Source: Microcaldota archaeon (GTDB lineage Archaea; Micrarchaeota; Micrarchaeia; Anstonellales; Anstonellaceae). Taken from it: a stretch of DNA of 16,110 nucleotides. Numbering within the stretch: the stretch's first letter is position 1; each line of letters starts with the position of its first letter. This document shows, one piece after another, positions 1 through 8,432 of this stretch. Both the position numbers and the translations under genes were made by a program. The DNA is taken from positions 1-16,110 of the forward strand of contig JAOAKE010000016.1 in NCBI GenBank assembly GCA_026413805.1, given 5' to 3'. The notes under the pieces were generated by a model. That model had not been told where the DNA came from. It searched no databases and saw only the letters and a list, made by a program, of their open reading frames with translations.

Positions 1-19
1 AGATGTGTATAAGAGACAG
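1..19. other. Tn5/Nextera mosaic-end adapter remnant
   Basis: The first 19 bases read AGATGTGTATAAGAGACAG, which is exactly the transposon mosaic end used in Nextera tagmentation libraries. It is an artefact at the contig end, not genomic DNA. It happens to keep the minus-strand giant gene open, so the residues it would encode must not be counted in that protein. Genomic sequence starts at about base 20. Confidence 0.96.
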
Positions 20-3000
20 GTGTTGTAGCCAGTATAGAGCGCTCCATCCATTCCCATGCCCCCTCCTACTGCTATGCGCGGGTCTCTCATGACAGAGGAT
101 TCGGCTATCCACCAAAAGTCCATATATTGGCCCTGCACCCAATGGCTGTCAAACATGCGCCATAGCAAAGGAAGCCGGGTGAATGGGTTCCTGCTAAATG
201 GGTTCTTTTCACTGCCATAGCCTGCATTTTCATGGCTTCCTGTCCAACCAACAATTATGTCCCTAAAATTCTTGAAGGTATCTCTAGCCTCTTTCAGTTC
301 TGCCTTATATTGTGACTTTAAGCTGGAGAATTCTTCCTTCAGCCTTGAATAAGTTTCAGCGTCTATCTCCCCCCTTTCACGCAGGTCCTTGGCTGCTCTG
401 AGGCCAAGCTTAGCAGTATAGACTTGATTTTCAGCATTTGCAATGTCAATCACGGTTTTTGCAGCTACGTTGCGCTTTAAGTTATACCAGCCGGCATTCC
501 AGTTGCCCAAGAATGTGTCGTCTCCAGTTTTCAGCTGGCTGATTCTTTGCGCAAGGGGATTGATAGTGCCCTCTCCATACTTTTCTTTTAGCTTTTCAAG
601 CGTCTCGTTGCTTATTGCAAACCGGTCCTTCCCTTTTACCATGAAGCCTTCGCCTGTCTCGGGGTTGTACATGACATGCCGCACAAATGAATCCAGTGCA
701 AATCGGACCTGCAGGTTTGAAGACACCCACTGGTGCATCTTTTCTGCCCTGTCCGCTAATCCTGCATACATTACTTCGCCTATCACCTCCCCAAATCTCC
801 ACAGAGGCCTTCGCATCCATTTTTCAGTAAAGGACTGGAACTGAGTTTTGTACCCGAAAGCTTCATGCTGCTGCCCCAATCCGTTGTAGAAGTCTCGTAC
901 AGAAACAATCTTTACTAGCTGCTTGTCAGGGCGGTAAATGTATTTGCCTGTCTTTTCATCATAGATAAGCCCTGCGATCTCAAGCCCTACCGCATTGCGA
1001 ATGGAGGGGTTGCCTTCAGATGCCTTCCAGAGAGCTGCTACTTGTGGATTCTTGTGGGGGTTGGCATATACCCAAGTGACATTGCCATTAGGAGTCTCAA
1101 ACCTTGAGAGGGCGATAATCCCCAATGGAAGGTTGGCAAAGCGCGATTCTGCCAAGCGGGCAATTAGCGGGGATAGGTCACGGATGTCTGCCTTGCCACC
1201 ATTTGCCTTGTCTGACAAGACTATCTCGCCTTTGCCTTGCAGCTTAAGTATCCTCTTGTCGTACTCAATAAGCGGGATTCCTCCTCGCATGTCAGAAGAC
1301 ATGACAAAGGGAATCCCTCTGTTCATGTCTGCAAAAGTATACCCTCGCTCCATCATGAGCACATAGGCTGTGCGGTCATAGCGCTGTAGCCTTCTTTCTA
1401 CTGCTGTCCTTACCTGCTCTTCAGTGGCGTTGGGATTGGCTCTTTTGAACTCTTCAGAGTATTTTTCTTGCAGCTTTTTGAGGAAAGATTCATCAAAGTA
1501 TTTGCTGTCCTTGTTTATTAGGTGATAGTAAAGGGCAGTGAGCGTCCCTCTTTGCTCGCGGGCCTCTCTTATAAGCCCGGGCAACCTGCCCAGCAGGTCA
1601 TCGCCCCAGCTTGCTCCCCGCATATTCTTAGATAAAATGAAGCCCCCCATGTTGTCGTATCCACGGGCCATAAGCAAGGCAGTTTCAAGCTGCCGGCTAT
1701 AGTAGCTTTTTCCAAAGTCAACTTTCTCCATTGCCTGCTCCTTTCTTTCATGCGGGGCACTATGTTTTTTTACCTCGGACATGGCAGCTGCCAGCAGGAA
1801 ATCGTTGCGTTCTTTTGACCTGGTGAAGAATAGGTTGGTGTTCCAAAGAGAAGCTCCCCATCTGTGTGCAAAAATGCCTGCTCCCTCCATAAGCCTCGTT
1901 GCAGCTGTTTCCAGCAAGCTTGCTCTATCAGATTCGGTAGATGCCTTGGCCAGCTTCTCTTGCAAATCCTTGCCGAATTTTCCAGCAGCTATTGCGCTTT
2001 CAAGAAGGGCGCGGAACCTATTTACTTCGCTGGCTGGCCCTCTTTTATAGAGCAGCTCAAAGTCATCTAAGCTCTCTATTTTCTTTATTCTCTCCTTCAG
2101 GATGTCTTTTTCCTCGCCATTAAATGAAGAAAGCATTTCGTTGAGCCGTTGCTTAAGGTAAATTGAAGTAGGGTAGTTGCCAAAAAAGTTCATCTTCAAA
2201 AGGTTCTTTTGGAATTCTGCCTCTATCGCCTTCCAGTCATCTTTTTGCGATATTTTCATTTTTCTCTCAAGGTTTTCATTCATCTTTATGGCCAAGCTTA
2301 GAAGGGCATCTACCACACGCGTAGGCGCCCTTCTCACCGCATCCAGCTGGCTGCTGAATTTTTCTTCAAAGAGCCTCTTTCGTTCAGAATAGGGAAGAAG
2401 CTTCCCATCAGGCCCCTCGCGAAGGACTATGCTTGCAATTTCTTTTCCAAACCTTGAAATTACCTCCTGCCTCGCCTTTTCTGGTCCATTTTCTATGAAA
2501 TTATACTTTCGTATGGTCTCGACATCCCTAAAGTCAATTGGGACATAGAGCCCTGTCTTATTGTCGCGGTAAACAGGCAGTTTTCTTATGAAAACCTCTT
2601 GCCTTTCAAATTCTTTTAGCGCTTCTTTGGTAAAGCCAGTCTCTACTCCTGCCATCTTTGCAAGCTTCATTATATAGTAAAGGGCTGATGAAAGAGAAAT
2701 CCTTCCAGCAGCTACAGCTTCAGCTGCCTTATCAATCTTTGAAGTGTAAAAGTCAGAATCCTGCTTGAGCTTGCGGAAGTTTGTGCAGAGGGACATGTCA
2801 ACTTTGTCAAGGTAATCTCTTTGGAGGTTCTTTGCCAATATCTCCTTTTCAGAGGAGACGGACACTTGCCTCCTGATTTCCATAAGAAGGGAGAGCTGCT
2901 TTTTGAGGCCATCTAGCTGAGCAGTCAGTTGCGCAATCTTTGCTGCATCTGAGGTTTTTTCAGCCTTTGCAAGCTCCTTTTTTAAGGCAGCTGCCCTTTG

Positions 3001-4716
3001 CCCGATCTCTTTCAGGTCATTCTCGGCAGCTTCTTTGACTTTGTGGGGGTTGCTAAGGAGTGGAAGGGCATTTTTGATGCTGTTAAAGGTGAGGCTAAAG
3101 AAGCCATTAAGGGCAAGAGTTGACCTTCTGAACCACTCTTGCTCTGGGTTGCGAAAATCGTGTGCCTTGCGTACCATGATTTCCTTTCTTTTCTGGAAGT
3201 CTTGGAAGGTCCAGTTGTTCCACCAACTGATTGCCTTTCCAAGCTTGGTGCCGTCAGTAGCCCTTTGCAAGGCTTTTCCAATCAGAGTTAGCCTTCGCTT
3301 TCCCCCAGGGTCTTCTTTGTTCCTCTTTGAAAAAAGGGCGTAGTAGAGTATTGCGCCGATCAATTCTCGCTCTACTGAAATAATGCTCCTTCTTGTTGCC
3401 CTTGCCTGCAAAAATACATCTAGAAGCTTGCCAGGCAGGATAACAGCCCGCTTAACCAAGGGAATTCTGCCTATTATTCCTGATGCCTTGCTTTGCTCAA
3501 CTCCGGTAACTCCGCTGGTGAGCTTGTCAGCTGCCTTGTCCAAGAGTCTTTTGATCCTTCCGCCTGGAGCCCCACGCGCTATGCCCATTATGGTGTTTGC
3601 TTGGTATGCAAATAAGTAAAGCTCGAGCAGCCCCACAAGCGACTCACGGGTGTATTTCCACCTTTTAAAAAGGCTGCTGCCTTCGTCTTCTGGCTTGAGC
3701 TTGTTGAACTCGGCAGCTATCCTGCGCATGATTTCTTCAAGAGCTCTTTCTCGCTGCTCTTGCTCCTCTTTGGTTCTTACCGCTTTTTTCACCTCTCTTT
3801 TAAACTCGTCAAGGAGCGCCTCTATTTTTTTTCTAATTGCCTTTGCCTCTTCCTTGTTTGCCTTTGTCCCTTCTTTGTTTTTGCCTTTTGCAGCAAGCTT
3901 TGTAAGCTTCTTTAAGTCTTTGGATACCTGCCGCTGCATAATTGTATAGCGCCTGACTGCTGAACGTATCATCTGTGGAGCAGTCCCTGCCTTGACCCTG
4001 TAGGCTTTTACTCGTGGGAGGCGGGGAGTGGTAAGGTCAAAAAGAGAAAGAGGGTCTTTGCCAGAGTAGAACATAGAGGTTATAAGAAGCCCGGCAATAA
4101 GCATAAGAGGAAAACACAGCGCGACATATTTTGGCTCGGTTGAAAGGTTGGCAAGCGCTACTCCAAAGGCAGAAAGCGAGGAGCTGTGTGATGGGCAGTA
4201 GGCTATGGAAGCAGAAGAGGGCTTGAGGTAGTCGCTGCCAGAATACATGCCGCGGAATTCTACTATCAGGCTGCCGCAGCTTCCAAGGCTGTCTATGCTG
4301 ACCGGGTTGCCGGCAGCATCCTTAAAGTGAGAGATGTGGCAGCGAACAAAGCCAGAGGAATTAGTATTCTTTGGGTAGCAGCCATCGCTCATAATTTGCT
4401 TTCCATCAAAAGTAAAGTAGATCGGCGCATTTGCAAGTGGGTAGGTAGAGGCTTCAAAAAGATTTACCGAGTAGTCGCCAGGCTTGTAAAAATCGCCAAT
4501 TGAACTTGGCATGTTTTCTTGCTTTATTTTATAATAGTAAGTGAGGTTGAGATAGACTGCTTTTACTTCTATTGTATTGGAATTAAGCATAGAAGGGTAA
4601 AGGTAGGTTGGAAAGTCGGCATCTGTAAATACTTCAATTGGGTAGGAAAGGGAAGGAAGTAAAGAAAAGACAAGAAAAATGCACAAACTGGCCTTGGGCA
4701 GGTTTTTGCACCCCAT
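20..4716 (-). CDS. Giant signal-peptide, single-pass membrane protein of unknown function (3' partial)
   Basis: An open frame runs without a stop from ATG 4716 to the contig end, giving at least 1565 residues; the C-terminus is missing. I do not recognise the family. Residues about 8-25 form a signal peptide (hydrophobic CIFLVFSLLPSL). Residues about 26-190 look extracellular and beta-rich, with cysteines at about 113, 126, 147 and 174 and an Ig-like or transthyretin-like stretch near 90-172 (NAPIYFTFDGK, then TNSSGFVRC). Residues about 197-217 form one strong membrane helix (VALCFPLMLIAGLLITSMFY). The remaining 1350 or so residues are rich in Lys, Glu, Arg and Ala. They have coiled-coil-like segments near 255-340 and 559-615 and a Trp/Gly/Met-rich end (HWVQGQYMDFWW). 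I see no Walker, protease or nuclease motif. The topology implies a small outside domain and a very large cytoplasmic body. The start lies 28 nt from the shared TATA box with no ribosome binding site, so it is probably leaderless. Divergence from the six-gene membrane operon suggests a joint function. Confidence 0.9.
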
Positions 4717-4739
4717 CAGCATTATTTTTCATTTGCACA

Positions 4740-4750
4740 TTTATATATTT
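4740..4750. promoter_or_regulatory. Shared divergent TATA element
   Basis: TTTATATATTT is nearly symmetric and is centred at about 4744.5. That is about 28 nt from the minus-strand ATG at 4716 and about 22 and 25 nt from the plus-strand ATGs at 4767 and 4770. An archaeal TATA box normally lies about 26 nt before the transcription start, so both transcripts would begin at or next to their start codons. The minus-strand reading has a purine-rich run (AAAAAAA) upstream of the box, as expected for a BRE; the plus reading has a weaker one. The 50-bp intergenic gap holds no other evident promoter. Confidence 0.7.
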
Positions 4751-4766
4751 TTTTAACATAATAGGG

Positions 4767-6212
4767 ATGATGCTGGATTTGTTCCTGCTTGCACAGCTTC
4801 CTTCAGCCGCAAGCTCGTGGGTGATGACTGCTTTTTTTGTGGCAATCTCAGTAATAGCCCTTTCTTACATAGCAGGGCATGCCCTCTCAATCCCCTCTGT
4901 GAAAGGCTTTGCCAAAAATGAGGCTTACGAATTGGGAGTAAGCATTGTTGTGTTAGCAATTGCCTTGTTGCTTGCTGTGCCAGGCGGGGTTTTTGAGAAA
5001 GTAATGAAAGGGTTTATGCTTCCAGGGGTTCCGCTTGACAGGGTATGCCCTGAATGGCTTGCTACTCACGGCCCTTATGACCCGGCTACCCAGACTTTTG
5101 CCAAGGGGTCAGTAGTTTTTGGCCAAGCCCACTATTTTCTTGGCTGCCGGCCAAGGCTTGAATCGATGTTGCCAGGGGGCTCGCCGTTTGTGGATGGAGT
5201 AATCCTTTCCAAGCTGACGCGGGGGTATGTTGCGCTAATGGTCAATGAATTTTTTATGGGGATCATATCCTCTATGCACACCAACATTCACATTCCCACC
5301 CCTGCCTCGCCTGGCGGCCTGTTTGGATTTCTAAAAGATGTTGGGATAAGCCCATATATCGGGCTGGGCCCCATAATTGATATTCAAACTTTGTTGATTG
5401 ACTTTATAGGGATAATGTGGGCTACTTTTGCTGCCCAGCGGCTGCTTTTGGTATTTATAGAAGAAAACGTCTTATCGATATTTTTGCCATTTGGGCTTGT
5501 GCTCAGGGCACTGCCTTTCACTCGAAAGACAGGCTCTACCATCATTGCAGTAGTTTTTGCGGCCTACTTTGTCTACCCCACAAGCATCTTGATAAACCAG
5601 CATATATTTGAAGCCATAGCCAACCCCTCAGAAAACCCCAATACTCCTCCCAGCTTTGTCTGCCCGACAACCAATACTCCTTGCTGCCCAATAAATGAGC
5701 CTTGCTTAAATGACAGCAATTGCTGTTCGAATAACTGCCGCTATGTGCCTTCAAAAGGAAGGAAGGTCTGCATCAGCCAACTCACTGACTTTGAGGAATA
5801 TAGGGGGCTTTACTCGATTTGCTATGGGGAAACTGACATGGCAAAAATAGAGCAAATCCTGCAAGAGCAGGCAGACCAGTATAATAACTTTCTTGAAGGA
5901 GTCTATTTTGCCCCACAAAGCTACTCTCAAGGCACGAAAACAGAACTAAGGTTATCTGAAGTATGGAATTGGATTTCCCAGAGGTTAGGGATTATTAGAG
6001 AGACTGCGTGGATACTCTTGCCATTGCCAGGAGAAGCAGTTCCGCATGCATTTTTAGCAGTAGAGATGCTTGTAATTGATACCATGCAGTTTGCAGTTCT
6101 TACTTTGCTATTTTTAGTGATTGAAATAGTCATAACTTTGACGCTTTTTAGAGACATTGCAATTTTGATAGGCGGCGAGCCGAAAATCTTTGGCATTTCA
6201 CATATGGTGTGA
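4767..6212 (+). CDS. Polytopic membrane protein, array member 1, with a knottin-like cysteine insert
   Basis: The frame is open from 4638, but that extension crosses the divergent promoter. I choose ATG 4767 (or the adjacent ATG 4770), giving 481 aa. Membrane segments lie near residues 16-40, 55-75, 150-172, 197-230, 258-277 and 440-465. The family core is at 239-271: LPFGLVLRALPFTRKTG, then the helix ending VYP at about 271. The linker after the first helix has the family pattern GFAKNEAYELG. Between the core and the last helix lies an insert of about 150 residues with eight cysteines at 299, 306, 307, 313, 319, 320, 324 and 335. Taken from 306, the spacing is C-x6-C-x5-CC-x3-C-x10-C, which fits the inhibitor cystine knot pattern. 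Disulfides would place this loop outside the cell. The C-terminus (GGEPKIFGISHMV) is a diverged form of the family ending. The gene heads an operon and overlaps the next gene at GTGA. Function is unknown. Confidence 0.88.
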   Translation: MMLDLFLLAQLPSAASSWVMTAFFVAISVIALSYIAGHALSIPSVKGFAKNEAYELGVSIVVLAIALLLAVPGGVFEKVMKGFMLPGVPLDRVCPEWLATHGPYDPATQTFAKGSVVFGQAHYFLGCRPRLESMLPGGSPFVDGVILSKLTRGYVALMVNEFFMGIISSMHTNIHIPTPASPGGLFGFLKDVGISPYIGLGPIIDIQTLLIDFIGIMWATFAAQRLLLVFIEENVLSIFLPFGLVLRALPFTRKTGSTIIAVVFAAYFVYPTSILINQHIFEAIANPSENPNTPPSFVCPTTNTPCCPINEPCLNDSNCCSNNCRYVPSKGRKVCISQLTDFEEYRGLYSICYGETDMAKIEQILQEQADQYNNFLEGVYFAPQSYSQGTKTELRLSEVWNWISQRLGIIRETAWILLPLPGEAVPHAFLAVEMLVIDTMQFAVLTLLFLVIEIVITLTLFRDIAILIGGEPKIFGISHMV

Positions 6213-6217
6213 TAGTT

Positions 6218-7129
6218 ATGGAGTATCTATTGGCAGCATATTGCAGTGATGCGCTTGCAAGCTCCATTGGGGATATTGTCGTCCTTTCCTTTGCCCTTAT
6301 GATAGCAATCATAGCGCTTTCATACATGGCTGCCTATCTTTTCAGAAAGCCAGAATATGAAGGGTTTGCACAGATAGAGATGTACCAACTTGTTGTTTCA
6401 GCCATGATCTTTGCCTTGGTATATGGGGCGGTTTGCTTTGCCGCAGACTTGGCGGATTTGTTTGCAGGAAAGGATGTTTTTGAGATAGGGAGAAGTTACC
6501 TTGTATATATACAGGATATGGCAGTGCCGCATGTTATCAACCTTGAACTTGCCAAGCTGAATGCCCAAGCTTTGGGAAGCTGGTCCATGAGGTGGGGTGC
6601 TTCGGTGTGGGGCGTTATTGTGCCTGCATTTCCAAGCTTTGTCTTGGTTGAAAGGGTGCTGGACTTTCTCCTCCTGTTGATTTCTCCTTTTACTGCCAGC
6701 TTAATTGTTCAGATGATAATTTTGGAAGTCATAAGAGGGACGGTTCTAACTTATGTGCTGCCCGCTGGCGTGGTGCTTAGAATATTCCCGCCTACAAGGG
6801 ATGCAGGGGCTTTTCTGATATCCTCTGCCATCGGCTTTGGGATAATTTACCCTTATACTTATGCGATGCACAAGTATATTGTAGAGGACATGATAAACCA
6901 CGAAGCAAGCCCTACTCTCAAAAGCAGGCTTGAAAATGCCGGCTTTCAAAACATTTTTAGATATATAAGCTTCAAGGGAATGTTGGACTGGGAGGAAATA
7001 CTGATAAGGCCGCTAAAATACCTTTCATACCTCCTGCTGCAGGCGCTATTTTTGCCTGCACTGTCAATTACCCTTACCATTGCATTTATCAAAGGAACTG
7101 CCAAGTTCATAAGCCAGAAGATGGGATAA
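6218..7129 (+). CDS. Polytopic membrane protein, array member 2 (short form)
   Basis: The frame also has a GTG start at 6209 that overlaps the previous stop (GTGA). I prefer ATG 6218 because GGTG lies about 8 nt upstream, giving 303 aa (306 from GTG). Predicted helices are near residues 18-41, 55-75, 128-158, 160-180, 195-217 and 268-292. The linker pattern GFAQIEMYQLVVS follows helix 1. The core at 180-213 reads LPAGVVLRIFPPTRDAG and ends IIYP. This is the smallest member: it lacks the long cysteine-bearing loop of its neighbours, having only about 45 residues between the core and the last helix, and it ends KFISQKMG without the EID..L..LI tail. I do not recognise it as a named family. Position and motifs make it a paralog of the five other proteins in this operon. 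Confidence 0.86.
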   Translation: MEYLLAAYCSDALASSIGDIVVLSFALMIAIIALSYMAAYLFRKPEYEGFAQIEMYQLVVSAMIFALVYGAVCFAADLADLFAGKDVFEIGRSYLVYIQDMAVPHVINLELAKLNAQALGSWSMRWGASVWGVIVPAFPSFVLVERVLDFLLLLISPFTASLIVQMIILEVIRGTVLTYVLPAGVVLRIFPPTRDAGAFLISSAIGFGIIYPYTYAMHKYIVEDMINHEASPTLKSRLENAGFQNIFRYISFKGMLDWEEILIRPLKYLSYLLLQALFLPALSITLTIAFIKGTAKFISQKMG

Positions 7130-7130
7130 A

Positions 7131-8432
7131 ATGGAAAGAAAATTGGCAATTGCAGCCTTGCTTGCGCTCCTTGTGGCTAGTGCAGGCTGCACAAGTTATG
7201 GAGGGGGAGGCAGCGCATCTTTTTGGATGTGGGGCTGGGGGAATATCGTTGGCATAGCTGTAATCATTGTCTTGCTTCTTCTTTCCATTGGATATATGGT
7301 GGCAGCGCTGATGGAAGATGAAAAGCTAAAAGCATGGGTAAAAAAAGAGATGGGGCAAGTCGTTTACTCTGTTTTGATAATTGCCTTCGTGGTGGCTCTT
7401 TTTGGAGTGCTTAACTGGTGGCTAAGGCAACTTTCAATCGGAAGCATGATTGCTGATGTTTCTTGGCAGAATTATATCTCTGCAGGAGTATGCTGCGAAG
7501 GAAGCTCTTGCGTTGGGCCTATGAGGGGCAGGCCTTGCCACATTGAAGCTGCCATTGACTTTTTGCAGCTGCTGTATGACACTTCAAGAACCACTGCCGT
7601 TTCTGCTCTTGCGAACTATTGGGTATATGCTTTTCTTGCCCACACCTCGGCTGGAGGCGTATTATCAGCTATAGTTGCGCAGGCAGGCCTGCACATAAAG
7701 CCCTTAGCAGGTCTTTCTTCTGCAGCAGATTATTTCTTACAGATTTTTGATATCTCGGTCAAGATGATGATGCTCCATCGGGTCCAACAGTTGCTTTTGG
7801 AAATCTTAAATTACCCTGTTTTTCCAGTTTTTCTTTCCATGGGGCTGGTGCTAAGAGTGCTATACTTCACACGCAAGCTGGGTGGCATGCTGATTGCTCT
7901 GGCGCTTTCCTTCTACATAGTTTATCCGATGTTTTATGTGGTTTCTTATGCAGTGCTATGGGGATTTTTAGGAGGCGCAAATAACTTTGGGGTTTATTAC
8001 GATTCTAATTCATTCAAGCCACCAATGGGAGAAAACAAATTAGATATCCCAGAATCTGACAAAGCAAAAGAAGTTTTCGAAACCACAGTGAACTATGACA
8101 TATGCAACAGCGTTGTTACTGGAAGGACAGCTGCCATTCGCCAGCAGGCCGCCCAAGACCAGCAAAAATACAGGTCAGTAGTGGATGTCTTTAAGGGAAA
8201 TTGGGAAATAATTGCTGGCGTGGATTGGTTTACTAAGAGAAAAGACTTTTTCCTGGCAGGGACTGGCGGCGGGCTGTCAAAAGATGGTCCGATAGGAAGG
8301 CTGGCCACTATAATGGTATTTACGTTGGTTGTTCCCTTCCTTGCCTTGATGACCACCTTGGCAAGCGTAAAGGTGTTCTCTCCACTGATAGGGGGAGATG
8401 TTGAAATAGCGCTGCTTTCAAAGTTGATATGA
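7131..8432 (+). CDS. Polytopic membrane protein, array member 3, putative lipoprotein
   Basis: This 433-aa protein starts one base after the previous stop codon. The N-terminus has a short basic start, a hydrophobic run and the lipobox LVASAGC with Cys20, followed by a Gly/Ser-rich spacer. It is therefore predicted to be a lipid-anchored or cleaved precursor with its mature N-terminus outside. Helices lie near 37-60 and 76-97, with further hydrophobic segments at 155-180 and 205-235, the core helix at 250-275, and 392-415. The family core at 235-266 reads LSMGLVLRVLYFTRKLGG and ends IVYP. The linker after the first helix is AWVKKEMGQVVYS. A small cysteine cluster at 121, 122, 127 and 136 sits in the first outer loop. 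The last helix is followed by the family tail GGDVEIALLSKLI. The stop overlaps the next start within ATATGATG, which implies translational coupling. Confidence 0.88.
   Translation: MERKLAIAALLALLVASAGCTSYGGGGSASFWMWGWGNIVGIAVIIVLLLLSIGYMVAALMEDEKLKAWVKKEMGQVVYSVLIIAFVVALFGVLNWWLRQLSIGSMIADVSWQNYISAGVCCEGSSCVGPMRGRPCHIEAAIDFLQLLYDTSRTTAVSALANYWVYAFLAHTSAGGVLSAIVAQAGLHIKPLAGLSSAADYFLQIFDISVKMMMLHRVQQLLLEILNYPVFPVFLSMGLVLRVLYFTRKLGGMLIALALSFYIVYPMFYVVSYAVLWGFLGGANNFGVYYDSNSFKPPMGENKLDIPESDKAKEVFETTVNYDICNSVVTGRTAAIRQQAAQDQQKYRSVVDVFKGNWEIIAGVDWFTKRKDFFLAGTGGGLSKDGPIGRLATIMVFTLVVPFLALMTTLASVKVFSPLIGGDVEIALLSKLI

Noticed and set aside
1..19. In-frame continuation of the giant gene through the first bases
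   Set aside because: The bases are the transposase adapter, so the encoded residues are artefactual.
443..3949. Many plus-strand frames of 60-130 codons
   Set aside because: They are antisense to the continuous minus-strand giant gene, overlap one another in different frames and have Ser/Leu/Phe-rich compositions typical of reverse readings.
4638..4766. N-terminal extension of array member 1
   Set aside because: It crosses the divergent promoter and the start of the giant gene and is basic and low in sense; ATG 4767 sits at the expected distance from the TATA box.
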